From the NCBI GenBank assembly GCA_028278545.1, contig JANQED010000120.1, positions 124,001-188,000 of the forward strand: a stretch of 64,000 nt of DNA, written 5' to 3'. Numbering within the stretch: position 1 is the stretch's first letter; the number at the start of each line of letters is the position of its first letter. Both the position numbers and the translations under genes were made by a program. The notes below the pieces were generated by a model. That model had not been told where the DNA came from. It saw nothing but the letters and a program-made list of their open reading frames with translations, and made no database searches. Source of the DNA: Anaerolineales bacterium. Its GTDB lineage: Bacteria; Chloroflexota; Anaerolineae; Anaerolineales; UBA11858. Below, piece by piece: positions 42,248 through 51,801 of the stretch.

Positions 42248-44578
42248 ATGTTCAAGCGCATCTTTCGCCTTCCCTATTTTCCCCTGGTTATCACGCCATT
42301 GGTTCTCTTCTCACCTTTGCTGTTCGCCGGGAAGGCCCTCTTTTGGGGTACGCCATCGTTGCAGTTTGTCCCCTGGTGGTCGTGGGCCTGGGAGACGATC
42401 TTGGAGGGACACCTGCCTTTGTGGAATCCGCTGCTTGGGATGGGCGCTCCGCTGATAGCCAACTATCAGTCGGCCTTGTTTTATCCACCCAATTGGATTT
42501 ATTTCCTTTTCTATGTCATCGGTGGGATTGGAGCCATGACCTGGGCGCAGTCTTTGGTCGTCGTATTGCATTTGATCTGGGCTGGTTTGGGCATGGCTGC
42601 GCTGGTTCGCCGGCTGGGGATGGGAGTGCTGCCACAGGCTGTCAGCGGCTTGGCGTTCAGTCTCTCAGGGTATTTGGTGGCTAGAGCCTGGTTTGCCAGT
42701 ATCAACGCTGCGGTGGCTTGGCTGCCGTGGGTGATGCTTTTTGCCTATGACGTGGTGAGCGTTCGCGACCGACGCGCAAAGCTCAGGCTTGGTTTGGTGA
42801 TTGGCTTGCAGTTGCTTGCTGGTCATGCGCAGACGACCTGGTACACCCTCATCCTGACTGCCTTCTGGTTGATTTATTGGGGCTGGGAGCTATCTCCTGG
42901 GGTGGGGCTGAGCGCGCGCTTGAAGTCGTTGGTCGATGCTGCGCTGGGAATGGGGTTGTCTGTCATCATTGGTATTGGCCTATCCGCAGTACAGCTTTTC
43001 CCCACGGCTGTCTATTTGATGCAATCCCAACGCGTCGCGGCAGTGTATATGGAATTTGCTTTGAACTATTCCTTCTGGCCCTGGCGCTTTCTCGGCCTAG
43101 TAATGCCTGGGTTATTTGGGAGTCCTGCCACAGCAGATTATTGGGGCTATGGCAATTATTGGGAGGACGCGATATATATTGGCCTGTTGCCGATTCTGCT
43201 GGCGGTGAGGGCGATGATTAGCTATTTGTTCCGAAAGAGCGCAGTCGCAGACAAAAAGCACCGCAAGTCGTTGGTATTTTTTCTCGCTAGTATTGCCTTG
43301 GTCTCCTTTTTGCTTGCACTTGGGAAAAACACTCCCATCTATCCCTGGCTTTATCAGTACATTCCCACTTTTGACATGTTCCAGGCGCCAGCCCGCTTCT
43401 CTATTTGGGCGGTCTTCGCCCTGGCGCTGATGGCCGGCATTGGCGTGGAGAACTGGCGGCGACCCATAGGGCGCAGTCTCTATTGGAGTCGTCTGGGCAC
43501 CGCTGGGGCACTAGCCGTTTCCTTGGGAGCTGGATTGGCTTTTTACACAAGGGATGTACGACCAACTTTTATCCGGGCCATGGCGCTGGCGGGTGTCTGG
43601 GCTTTCGGGATAGGTATATTGGCGCTTGCGGCCCCTCGAAGAGAGGCCGGTTTACACCAGCCGGCTTGGTGGCTGTGGGCAGTGGCAATTTGGCTTGCCG
43701 CGGATCTTTTGGTGGCTGGCTGGGGTCTAAATCCTGGCATTGATCTGGCATTTTATACAGAATCCGTACCGGTCGTCGATCAGGTCCGTAAGTTCATTGG
43801 GGAGGGGCGCGTTTATCTGCCGACTGACCAAGAGGAAATGCTGAAGTACCAACGTTTCTTGCGCTTTGATTCTTTTGAACTTGATCAGAGTTGGTTGGAA
43901 CTCCGTGAGGCGTTTCTGCCGAACCTGAGTTTGATGAATGATCTTCCTTCGGTGAATAATTTTGATCCCCTCGTACCTGGCCGATATGCGCAATGGATGG
44001 CATCTCTTGAAAGCGCAGATAGTGTGACTCAGAGCAGCTTATTGGATTTGATGGGCGCAACGGTTTATGGAGAGTTGGATGTCTCACGGGGGGCTGGGGT
44101 GCGCTACCTTCCCTGGGAGGGTTCCGCTCGTTGGAGATGGGTCCCATGCGCCATATATGCCGAAGATGAAGTCGAATCCAGGGAGAGAGTCTTTTCTGGA
44201 GAGGTTGACTTCGAGAGCAAGGTCATCCTAGAAGGAGTTGAGCCCCCTCAAACATCGGACTGTTCGCCCGCTCAAGGACAGGTTCTGCTCGAGGAGCAGA
44301 GTCCCAATCGGATGGCATTATCGGTGGAAGCAGATACGCGCGGCTGGGTTGTACTCTCTGATGCCTGGTATCCTGGCTGGCAGGTCGCCATAGACGGTCA
44401 ATCATCCACAGTGCAGCGAGCGAATTTCTTGTTTCGTGCTGTGGAAATCCCTCCGGGAAATCATCTTGTCGAGATGATCTATCGCCCGATCGAGTTTTAT
44501 CTCGGGTTGATGATAAGTGTGTTTGCCTGGTGCTATCTCGTTGTTAGTGCAAAATGGAACAATTTCGCATATTCTTAA
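42248..44578 (+). CDS. YfhO-like polytopic membrane protein (type B copy 2)
   Basis: 776 residues, about twelve helices. The start ATG at 42248 gives MFKRIF followed by FVPWWSWAWETILEGHLPLWNPLLGMGAPLIANYQ, the YfhO active-site loop; an upstream TTG at 42188 lies inside the previous gene and is less likely. The C-terminal soluble end has the YPGWQVAIDGQ phrase shared with copy 1. It completes the alternating A-B-A-B set. No repeat array interrupts this copy. Near-leaderless expression of the next gene begins 19 bp after its stop. Confidence 0.8.
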   Translation: MFKRIFRLPYFPLVITPLVLFSPLLFAGKALFWGTPSLQFVPWWSWAWETILEGHLPLWNPLLGMGAPLIANYQSALFYPPNWIYFLFYVIGGIGAMTWAQSLVVVLHLIWAGLGMAALVRRLGMGVLPQAVSGLAFSLSGYLVARAWFASINAAVAWLPWVMLFAYDVVSVRDRRAKLRLGLVIGLQLLAGHAQTTWYTLILTAFWLIYWGWELSPGVGLSARLKSLVDAALGMGLSVIIGIGLSAVQLFPTAVYLMQSQRVAAVYMEFALNYSFWPWRFLGLVMPGLFGSPATADYWGYGNYWEDAIYIGLLPILLAVRAMISYLFRKSAVADKKHRKSLVFFLASIALVSFLLALGKNTPIYPWLYQYIPTFDMFQAPARFSIWAVFALALMAGIGVENWRRPIGRSLYWSRLGTAGALAVSLGAGLAFYTRDVRPTFIRAMALAGVWAFGIGILALAAPRREAGLHQPAWWLWAVAIWLAADLLVAGWGLNPGIDLAFYTESVPVVDQVRKFIGEGRVYLPTDQEEMLKYQRFLRFDSFELDQSWLELREAFLPNLSLMNDLPSVNNFDPLVPGRYAQWMASLESADSVTQSSLLDLMGATVYGELDVSRGAGVRYLPWEGSARWRWVPCAIYAEDEVESRERVFSGEVDFESKVILEGVEPPQTSDCSPAQGQVLLEEQSPNRMALSVEADTRGWVVLSDAWYPGWQVAIDGQSSTVQRANFLFRAVEIPPGNHLVEMIYRPIEFYLGLMISVFAWCYLVVSAKWNNFAYS

Positions 44579-44597
44579 GGTACAATTGGCCTACTAA

Positions 44598-45527
44598 ATG
44601 AAGTGGTTTAAGTTTCGTCCAACGGTAAATTGGAGCCGGGCTATGAAACGGTTGCGATATTCGTTACTAGTTTTGATTATGATCATTGGTGTCTTCCTGA
44701 ATATCGAGCGAATCGATATTGGGGCTGAAACCGATATCGTCAATTTACAGTCCTTTGTATATGTTCTGGCGTTTTTCGCGGTTTTTTCGACATTGGTATT
44801 ACCTGATAGATGGCGTCCACCTGCTTTATTGCTGATTGGTTTTTGGGGTGTGGCATATATTGTGTTGAAATTGACCATCTTCAATTACCGACCGCTTCTT
44901 GGAGGCCTGTATACATATTTGACGGTTACAGAATTGGCTATGCTGTCATTATTGGTGCTGTCAGCTAGCAGAGTATCTGGCGATCTATATGATGTTGAAG
45001 AGACAGTTGCCAATGTCACCCTGGAGGATGTAAGCGATCGTGTAAAGAGGTTAGAGCAAGCTGAAGAGTTCATCTCTAAAGAGTTCGCTCGCAGCCGCCG
45101 CTATGATTCTCCTATCAGCGTAATGGTGCTTAAAGTTCATCCAGAAGATATCGAGTTCAGCATGCAACAATCAGCGGACGAAATACTAAAGGGGATGTTG
45201 AAACGCTATGCCTCGAACCGGTTGGTTCGGCTTTTGGACCGGGAGTTGCGCCGAACAGATCTGGTATTGGAACGCATGCAAGATGATCAGGTGGTTCTGG
45301 TGCTCCCTGAAACTAACGCAATGGGCACAGATATCCTGGCGGATCGAATCCGGAATGCTATCCAAGAGAACATCGGCATATCTGTAACTGCTGGATACGC
45401 CTCGTTCCCTGATGAGGCGCTCACCTTTGATGATTTGCTGAAACAAGCAGAATCACAGGCGGTTCCACCAAAGATAGAAAGCAAATCTGAGGCAGTGAAT
45501 AGCATCACTGAAGAGAATGTTGACTGA
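44598..45527 (+). CDS. Membrane protein with degenerate GGDEF domain
   Basis: 309 residues: three or four membrane helices (about 20-125), a short coiled coil, then a GGDEF fold (about 150-290). The motif position reads QDDQV (228-232) in place of GGDEF, within ERMQDDQVVLVLPET, so catalysis is not expected. It stands at the head of the sugar-transferase and glycosyltransferase genes, 8 bp before the initiating transferase. It could sense a signal in the membrane and act on a partner by protein contact. TACAAT lies 12 bp before the ATG with no ribosome site, suggesting a very short leader. Confidence 0.75.
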   Translation: MKWFKFRPTVNWSRAMKRLRYSLLVLIMIIGVFLNIERIDIGAETDIVNLQSFVYVLAFFAVFSTLVLPDRWRPPALLLIGFWGVAYIVLKLTIFNYRPLLGGLYTYLTVTELAMLSLLVLSASRVSGDLYDVEETVANVTLEDVSDRVKRLEQAEEFISKEFARSRRYDSPISVMVLKVHPEDIEFSMQQSADEILKGMLKRYASNRLVRLLDRELRRTDLVLERMQDDQVVLVLPETNAMGTDILADRIRNAIQENIGISVTAGYASFPDEALTFDDLLKQAESQAVPPKIESKSEAVNSITEENVD

Positions 45528-45535
45528 ATCTTCAA

Positions 45536-46258
45536 ATGTCTGACTGGAACACTGAACCCTATTACTCACAATATTTACGCGATGGTACAGAACATGTCGT
45601 ACTTCGTTATCCCTGGCTGGAGCAATTTGGTTCTCGTCAACGAATCCTTGAGGGAAGGAATTATCTTGTCGCCAAACGCATTGTGGACCTGTTCATTGTA
45701 ATTATCACAGCGCCGATCTGGTTGTTGGTAATGGGTTTGGTGGCTTTGTTGATAAAAATTGAACAGCCTGATGGCGAAATATTTTTTCCACAGGAGCGTA
45801 CAGGGAAAGGGGGAACTCGCTTCCAGATGTTCAAGTTTCGAACGATGGTGATGAATGCTGAGCAGCTCAAAGAAGGCCTTTCTGCTCTCAACGAGTTGCG
45901 CTGGCCCGACTTCAAGATTACCGACGATCCGCGGATCACTAAAATCGGTCGGTTTTTGAGAAAGACCAGCTTGGATGAGCTGCCTCAACTCCTCAATGTT
46001 GTTCGGGGGGAAATGAGTTTGGTTGGGCCGCGCCCGACCTCTTTCAGTGCCGATACCTATGCACTGTGGCAAACTGAGCGCCTGGATGTTATCCCGGGCA
46101 TCACGGGATTATGGCAGTTGCTTGGCCGTGGAGAAACCGAGTTTGATGAACGTTTGCGTATGGATATCACCTACATCGAACGTCGCAGTTTGTGGTTGGA
46201 TATTCAAATCTTGTTCCGAACTTTCTTCGCGGTTCTAGGACAGCGGGGAGCGAAGTAA
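45536..46258 (+). CDS. Polyprenyl-phosphate sugar-1-phosphate transferase (initiating)
   Basis: 240 residues of the bacterial sugar transferase (WbaP/EpsL-like) family, which loads the first sugar phosphate on undecaprenyl phosphate. One membrane stretch (AKRIVDLFIVIITAPIWLLVMGLVALLIKI), then motifs FKFRTM, ITKIGRFLRKTSLDELPQLLNVVRGEMSLVGPRP, and GITGLWQLLGRGE. These are the catalytic Asp-Glu pair and the phosphate-binding SLVGPRP of the family. Lacks the N-terminal four-helix domain of full WbaP. It marks the start of repeat-unit assembly. Confidence 0.93.
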   Translation: MSDWNTEPYYSQYLRDGTEHVVLRYPWLEQFGSRQRILEGRNYLVAKRIVDLFIVIITAPIWLLVMGLVALLIKIEQPDGEIFFPQERTGKGGTRFQMFKFRTMVMNAEQLKEGLSALNELRWPDFKITDDPRITKIGRFLRKTSLDELPQLLNVVRGEMSLVGPRPTSFSADTYALWQTERLDVIPGITGLWQLLGRGETEFDERLRMDITYIERRSLWLDIQILFRTFFAVLGQRGAK

Positions 46259-46262
46259 AGAC

Positions 46263-47528
46263 ATGAGCATCGCCTATATCATGTCTCGTTTTCCCCACCT
46301 TCCAGAGACGTTCATTCTCCGGGAAATGAACGCCCTCGAATCGCTGGGCTGGAAAATCTCACTCTATCCTTTGATCGAGCAGAAACAATCTGTGCTTCAT
46401 AAGGAAGCGCAAGCCTGGGTTGGACGGGCTCAATATTTGCCCTTTTTATCTTGGGAAGTGCTGAAAGCCAATCTCCAGGCTTTCTTCAGAATACCGTTGC
46501 GCTATCTGAAAACTTGGTGCCGAGGGGTGCTTGGAAACCTGCCTAGCATGAAATTTCTCGTCCGCGCTTTGGTTCTATTTCCGAAATCGGTTCTGATGGC
46601 GCGTCGCATGGAAGAGGAAGGCGTGCAGCATATTCATGCCCACTATGCCACACATCCAGCTTTGGTGGCTTGGTTTATCCATCAGCTTACTGGATTGAGT
46701 TACAGTGTCACTGTGCACGCTCATGATATCTTCGTTGATAGAACCATGTTGAAGACGAAAATGGAAGCGGCAACGTTCATCGCAGCCATATCTCACTTCA
46801 ATCGCCGATATTTGGCCGATGCGGTTGGTAAAGATATCCTTGCGAAAACCCAGGTTATCCATTGCGGCATTGATCCCTCCTGGTATGGCCGGAATGGGCA
46901 AGTTTTTGATGTATCGAGCGATCGATTCGAGATCCTCAATATCAGCAGCTTGCAACGGTATAAAGGGCAGATTTATCTGTTAGAGGCATGTGCAGCCCTC
47001 AAGGGTTGGGGGATTCCATTTCGCCTTCGGATCATCGGGGAAGGAGAAGAACATCCTCGTCTGGAGAGGTTTATCGCGGCCAATGGTTTGCGAGATGAAG
47101 TTCTGCTGCTAGGTGGAATGCCTCAAGAGAGGGTCGCACTGCTGTTGGAGACCGCGCATTGTTATGTTCAACCGAGTGTGATCACACCGGATGGAAAAAT
47201 GGAGGGCATTCCCGTGGCATTGATGGAGGCCTTCGCATCGGGTCTTCCAGTTGTTGCGACGGATCTCTCGGGTATTCCAGAACTGGTCCGGCCTAGGGAA
47301 ACAGGGATTTTGGTTCCGCCTGAGGATGCAGGCGCCTTAGCTGATGCTGTTCAGCGAGTATACAGGAATTGGGAAGATGCAAAACAGATGGCAATAGCAG
47401 GGAAGCAGTTAGTGTTAGAAGAGTTCGATTTGAATAAGAACGTCGAGCAACTGGCTTTGCAATTCCAACAAGCGATCAACACGGAAAAGGTGCAAATATA
47501 TGACAGATATTTTGCTCTCAAAAACTGA
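46263..47528 (+). CDS. GT4 family glycosyltransferase
   Basis: 421 residues, cytoplasmic, GT-B fold. N-terminal MSRFPHLPETFILREMNAL is the acceptor-side start common in polysaccharide GT4 enzymes. The donor side carries NISSLQRYKGQIYLLEA, GEGEEHPRLE, and EGIPVALMEAFASGLPVVATDLSGIPELV, with the conserved EX7E pattern. It probably adds a sugar to the lipid-linked unit begun by the preceding transferase, 5 bp upstream. The substrate cannot be read from the sequence. Confidence 0.9.
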   Translation: MSIAYIMSRFPHLPETFILREMNALESLGWKISLYPLIEQKQSVLHKEAQAWVGRAQYLPFLSWEVLKANLQAFFRIPLRYLKTWCRGVLGNLPSMKFLVRALVLFPKSVLMARRMEEEGVQHIHAHYATHPALVAWFIHQLTGLSYSVTVHAHDIFVDRTMLKTKMEAATFIAAISHFNRRYLADAVGKDILAKTQVIHCGIDPSWYGRNGQVFDVSSDRFEILNISSLQRYKGQIYLLEACAALKGWGIPFRLRIIGEGEEHPRLERFIAANGLRDEVLLLGGMPQERVALLLETAHCYVQPSVITPDGKMEGIPVALMEAFASGLPVVATDLSGIPELVRPRETGILVPPEDAGALADAVQRVYRNWEDAKQMAIAGKQLVLEEFDLNKNVEQLALQFQQAINTEKVQIYDRYFALKN

Positions 47529-47556
47529 AAACAAGATGATGGTTACTAGCGGACTA

Positions 47557-47585
47557 TTGCAGTAATCTAAGAACAAAGATATGAT
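47557..47585 (+). promoter_or_regulatory. Promoter for the Wzz-GGDEF and downstream genes
   Basis: TTGCAG at 47557-47562 and TATGAT at 47580-47585 with a 17-bp spacer lie in the AT-rich 167-bp gap before the Wzz gene. GGAGGAA precedes the ATG at 47696. This suggests a separate transcript start within the polysaccharide region. Confidence 0.5.
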
Positions 47586-47695
47586 AATCTTGCGTATAGA
47601 TATGAACTCTCGATGTTTTAGAACAAACGGATTATCTCATTAATCGCCGAACTTAAAGACTTCTACTAGAAACCTTACTTGGAGGAAGAAGAAAT

Positions 47696-48814
47696 ATGGA
47701 ACTCAGACTATATCTTCAAATGTTGCAGCGGAGTTGGTGGATTGTTTTCCTAACCGCTCTGGCGGCTTTGGCTATTGCATTGGCGGCTGTTTATTTGACT
47801 ACGCCAATCTATCGCTCTACGGCTAGTTTCGTAGTAAGCCCAAATCTGGACTATTTTAGTGAGGACAACACGGATGTGCTCAGGAGTTTGGAGGCGCTTG
47901 ACAAGCGCTCCATCATCGCCACATATGCTGAGGTTCTGAATAGTAACAAGATTTTAGAACAGACCATGGCTGTGGTGCAGCTGCCGCCGTCCGAGATGGC
48001 CAATTACACACACTCTACAGTTGTGCTGCCTGACGCCAATTTGTTGGAGCTGTCCGTTGATGGGCCAGACCCTCAAAAGACTTCGGTAATTGCCAATAGT
48101 CTCGGCCAGCAGGCTATCAACTATATTTCGGACCTCTACACTGTATATGATGTCTCGTTCATGGACCCTGCCACCCAACCGACAGTACCGATACGGCCTC
48201 AGCCAATTCGCGATGCCAGCCTTGCTTTCGTCTTGGGCCTGGCGGTGGGTGCTGTGTTGGCCATACTACGCGAGCAATTGCGCACACCTCTCGAAGCTTT
48301 CCTCGCCCGTACTCAGTTAGATAGCGTTTCTTCAGCTTATAACCGCCGTTACTTCGAGGACGAGTTGGATAATTTTACGGGCCGGTCGGCTGATTCGCTT
48401 GTTTCTTTGGGCCTGGTGCGTTTAGAAGGCTTGGACAATTATCTTCAAGTAATGCCTCAGCCGATCGTGCAGCAGTTATTGCGCCAGGTTACGGCTATTA
48501 TGCGCAAAGAGCTGCGCGGTAACGATATCATCGGTCGCTGGGACGACAACACTTTTTCGATCATGCTTCCTAATACTCCCGGCGAAGCTGCCTCCAAGAC
48601 CTTGGGGCGTCTCCAATCAGCCTTGTCAACTCCTCTGCGCTTTAGCCCTGATGGTGAGACAGTAAAGCTAAGCCCGAAAGTAGGCATAGGGCAACGGCTA
48701 AAAGGTGACGCTTCAAATCTAGTCATCGAGCGCGCCGAATCCGCCCTTGACGATGCTGAACATGATGAGAAGGGCTTAGTACTGTTCAAAGCTAGAGCAT
48801 TGGTTGGCTTTTAG
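47696..48814 (+). CDS. Wzz chain-length protein fused to a degenerate GGDEF domain
   Basis: 372 residues. Residues 1-205 are a Wzz/GNVR-type polysaccharide co-polymerase: helix one (about 15-35), external region with YRSTASFVVSP and a proline-rich exit (PTVPIRPQPIRDASLAFVLGLAVGAVLAILRE) into helix two, the expected Wzz pattern. The cytoplasmic tail, where Gram-positive systems place or partner with a tyrosine kinase, is instead a GGDEF fold (about 208-372): it begins SVSSAYNRRYFEDEL and the catalytic loop reads DDNTF (283-287). It has no BY-kinase. The dead GGDEF probably binds a nucleotide, itself or another protein to regulate chain length (inference). Confidence 0.85.
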   Translation: MELRLYLQMLQRSWWIVFLTALAALAIALAAVYLTTPIYRSTASFVVSPNLDYFSEDNTDVLRSLEALDKRSIIATYAEVLNSNKILEQTMAVVQLPPSEMANYTHSTVVLPDANLLELSVDGPDPQKTSVIANSLGQQAINYISDLYTVYDVSFMDPATQPTVPIRPQPIRDASLAFVLGLAVGAVLAILREQLRTPLEAFLARTQLDSVSSAYNRRYFEDELDNFTGRSADSLVSLGLVRLEGLDNYLQVMPQPIVQQLLRQVTAIMRKELRGNDIIGRWDDNTFSIMLPNTPGEAASKTLGRLQSALSTPLRFSPDGETVKLSPKVGIGQRLKGDASNLVIERAESALDDAEHDEKGLVLFKARALVGF

Positions 48815-48853
48815 TTATCAGATTTTATAAGATCGATACAAAGTGAGAATTGG

Positions 48854-50320
48854 ATGATTGGTCACGCATCAATACGGGCGCGATTCTGGGTGCGATTCCT
48901 GTACGGTTTCTTGGGTTTGGCTGCCGGTGCCGTTGCAGGATACCTCGTCGTCGAAATACCTGATGCATTGAAACTATTTGTGATTGTGGTTGGTTTCTTT
49001 GCATTTGCGGTCTCCATAGCGCGAGTTGATTGGGGCTTATTGGTTCTGATCTTCATAACATACACTCGCTTTTCGGATGTTGCAATTAGATACCACGGTG
49101 CCCCCTCTGTTGCTAAATCATTTATTGCGTTGCTGCTGATCGCTGTTATCGCGCGTTGGATTATCTTCTCCGAGAGACCAGAAGGTTGGCAGAAATCTAC
49201 TGTGCTTATGATCGGTTTCGGTCTGGTAGGTTTTGCCTCGATCCTGTATGCCGTCGATCCCATTCGGACGCAAGAAGCGAGCATTGATTTCGTTAAAGAT
49301 GCTCTGATTGTCATCACGGTGACTTTGTTGCTGCACAGAGGCCCGCAACTTCGGCAGGTTACCTGGGCATTGCTAGCTGCCGGGCTGTTTCTAGGCACCA
49401 TCAGCGTCGTTCAGTACCTTACAAAGACTTTTGACAACAACTATTGGGGATTTGGTCAGGCGCCGGTGATGCACTTGGTCGGCTCGTCAAGCGGAAACCG
49501 AATTTCTGGTCCCTTTGGGAGTCCTAACGTTTATGCCCAGATTATTCTTACTTTGGTTCCCCTGGCGCTGGATCGATTCTGGAATGAGAGTAAGCGTTGG
49601 ATACGCATTCTCGCCGGATATATATTTGTTGTCACATCGCTGACGGTTGTCTTTACATTCTCTAGAAGCGGCTTTGTTGCTCTGGCCGCTGTTTTCGGCT
49701 TGATGATTCTCTACTATCGGCCGCAGTTGACTTCGATACTGGCCATGCTCGTGGTTGCCATCATACTGGTGCAGTTCATCCCCTCACAATACGTTGAACG
49801 GATTGAGACATTGAGTTTGCTGCGGCCCGATTCAGACTATAACCCTAAAAATGAAGTTTCTTTTAGAGGGCGGGCAAGCGAGTTTCTGGTTGGCTGGATG
49901 ATGTTTAGGGATCAGCCGATCCTGGGAGTTGGCTTGAAGAATTATCCGGTGCATTATCAAGATTATTCTCGCCGTGTCGGCATGGACCCTCGTACGGAAG
50001 AGCGTTCCCCACATAACCTCTACATTGAGGTTTTAGCCGAGCAGGGGTTAATGGGCTTTTTTATGTTTATGCTTATATTGTGGGTAGTATTTCGAAGTGT
50101 CTTGGAGGCGCGTCATATTTTTGCCGAGTTTGAAATGCATACCAATGAGGGGATTGTAACCGCCTTTGGGATAGGATTGGTGGGCTTCTTGATGGCTGCA
50201 TTTTTCATTCACTCTGCCTATCCTCGGTTTATGTGGCTCCTTTTTGGGATTGCGCTGGCCCTTCCCAGGGTGGCTCAGAACGAGTTAGCACTTGTTAAGG
50301 CCGAGAACAATAACAAATGA
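48854..50320 (+). CDS. O-antigen ligase/polymerase-like membrane protein (Wzy)
   Basis: 488 residues, about eleven helices. The large external loop and the segment GRASEFLVGWMMFRDQPILGVGLKNYPVHY with SPHNLYIEVLAEQG is the signature of the Wzy_C/O-antigen ligase superfamily. Given its position between a Wzz protein and a Wzx flippase, it is most likely the polymerase that joins repeat units outside the membrane. The last four bases overlap the flippase start (ATGA). Confidence 0.85.
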   Translation: MIGHASIRARFWVRFLYGFLGLAAGAVAGYLVVEIPDALKLFVIVVGFFAFAVSIARVDWGLLVLIFITYTRFSDVAIRYHGAPSVAKSFIALLLIAVIARWIIFSERPEGWQKSTVLMIGFGLVGFASILYAVDPIRTQEASIDFVKDALIVITVTLLLHRGPQLRQVTWALLAAGLFLGTISVVQYLTKTFDNNYWGFGQAPVMHLVGSSSGNRISGPFGSPNVYAQIILTLVPLALDRFWNESKRWIRILAGYIFVVTSLTVVFTFSRSGFVALAAVFGLMILYYRPQLTSILAMLVVAIILVQFIPSQYVERIETLSLLRPDSDYNPKNEVSFRGRASEFLVGWMMFRDQPILGVGLKNYPVHYQDYSRRVGMDPRTEERSPHNLYIEVLAEQGLMGFFMFMLILWVVFRSVLEARHIFAEFEMHTNEGIVTAFGIGLVGFLMAAFFIHSAYPRFMWLLFGIALALPRVAQNELALVKAENNNK

Positions 50321-51801
50321 TCGCTGGCAAACAAGAAGACGAGCAAATTGATTTCGTTAGGGTAACGCTAAAGGGCACGTTTTGGATTTATGTTGCTCGA
50401 TATAGCGGCAAATTGATCGTATTTGTCAGCACGATTATCTTGGCGAGGCTTCTTTCGAAAGATGATTTTGGTTTAGTGGGGTATGCTCTGTTGCTGACCA
50501 ATTTTCTTGATCTTCTTAGCGATCTTGGTATTGGTTCAGCGTTGGTGTACCACAAAAAAGACGTCAGGGCCTCCGATACTGCTTTTTGGATTGTTTTTCT
50601 GATGGGATTCCTCCTCTTTGGAATAACGTGGTTGGTTTCACCGCTAGTTGGGAGCTTCTTTAGTGATCAGCGTGCGGTCGAAATTACACGAGTGCTCGGT
50701 ATCACTTTTCCAATTGTCTCCTTTGGATACATTCATAACACGCTGCTGCAGAAAGAGCTAGCTTTTGATCGCACGTTCATACCCACTTTTGCCCGTAATC
50801 TTGCTAAGGGGTTGTTTTCCATTGCTTTTGCGCTGTTAGGTTTCGGTGTTTGGAGTCTGGTTATTGGTCATATTGGCGGAGCCGTGATTCTTGTGCTGGC
50901 TTTATGGTGGGTTTACCCCTGGCGACCTTCGCTGCGCTTCGACACTAAAATTGCCCGTGATCTACTCTCATATGGGATGAGGATTTTGTCAGTAAATTTT
51001 TTGTCTTATTTCTTGAGGGATTCAGATGGGTTATTTGTGGGGCGATTCATTGGCTCTGTTGCACTGGGCGTTTATACACTGGCATTTCGAGTTCCAGATA
51101 TTCTAATCTATCAATTCATTAATATTGTGGGCACAGTCACATTTCCGGTATATGTGAAAATAAAGAAGGATGTAGAGAAGTTAAAAACAGCATTTTTAAC
51201 CGCCACAAAATATGTTGCCTTTGTAAGTGTCCCTATTAGCCTTGGGCTGGCTTTAGTTGCTCGGCCATTCGTACTGACGATCTACACTGAGAAGTGGATT
51301 GAAGCTGTGCCGGTTATTCAGGCGATATCGATTTATGCTTTGTTGTTTGCGCTGCCGCGCAATGCTGGGAGCATCTACAAAGCCAAAGGACGTCCAGATA
51401 TTCTCACAAAGTTGGCGGTTTTGCGGGCCATAATCCTTATTCCAGCCATGTATTTGGCGGCCACCAGGATCGGAACGATTGCCTCTGTTGGCTGGACTCA
51501 TGCCGGGATCGCGCTGCTCGCTGGCACATTGAACTTTGTTGTCGCAAGCAAGATGATAGAAGTGCCCTTCATCCAACTGATTGGGGTTCTTCGTCCGGCC
51601 ATCCTCAGCGGATTGATTATGTCCTTGGCTGTATGGGGCACTTTGCAAGTAAGTGCACCCGCATTGCCCATTGTGCAGTTGATTCTGGCTGTCGGTATTG
51701 GTGGCATTGTGTACCTAATTGCACTGGGCTTGCAGCAGCGTTCACTGGTGTTTCAGGTGCAGCAGTCAATGGTGACTGCTTTTAGTCGGAGAGGGGCATG
51801 A
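50317..51801 (+). CDS. Wzx-type oligosaccharide flippase
   Basis: 494 residues with about fourteen helices, MATE/MOP-like, exporting lipid-linked repeat units across the membrane. N-terminal LKGTFWIYVARYSGKLIVFVSTIILARLLSKDDFGLVGYA and the charged loop KKDVRASDTAFW follow the Wzx pattern. Translationally coupled to the polymerase upstream (ATGA overlap) and to the GT4 gene downstream (4-base overlap). Together with Wzz and Wzy it defines a Wzx/Wzy-dependent pathway. Confidence 0.92.
   Translation: MIAGKQEDEQIDFVRVTLKGTFWIYVARYSGKLIVFVSTIILARLLSKDDFGLVGYALLLTNFLDLLSDLGIGSALVYHKKDVRASDTAFWIVFLMGFLLFGITWLVSPLVGSFFSDQRAVEITRVLGITFPIVSFGYIHNTLLQKELAFDRTFIPTFARNLAKGLFSIAFALLGFGVWSLVIGHIGGAVILVLALWWVYPWRPSLRFDTKIARDLLSYGMRILSVNFLSYFLRDSDGLFVGRFIGSVALGVYTLAFRVPDILIYQFINIVGTVTFPVYVKIKKDVEKLKTAFLTATKYVAFVSVPISLGLALVARPFVLTIYTEKWIEAVPVIQAISIYALLFALPRNAGSIYKAKGRPDILTKLAVLRAIILIPAMYLAATRIGTIASVGWTHAGIALLAGTLNFVVASKMIEVPFIQLIGVLRPAILSGLIMSLAVWGTLQVSAPALPIVQLILAVGIGGIVYLIALGLQQRSLVFQVQQSMVTAFSRRGA

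Noticed and set aside
47696..48814. Annotation of the GGDEF domains as diguanylate cyclases.
   Set aside because: The motif reads DDNTF here, QDDQV at 44598 and GETGF at 2068, so the active-site loop is lost in all three.
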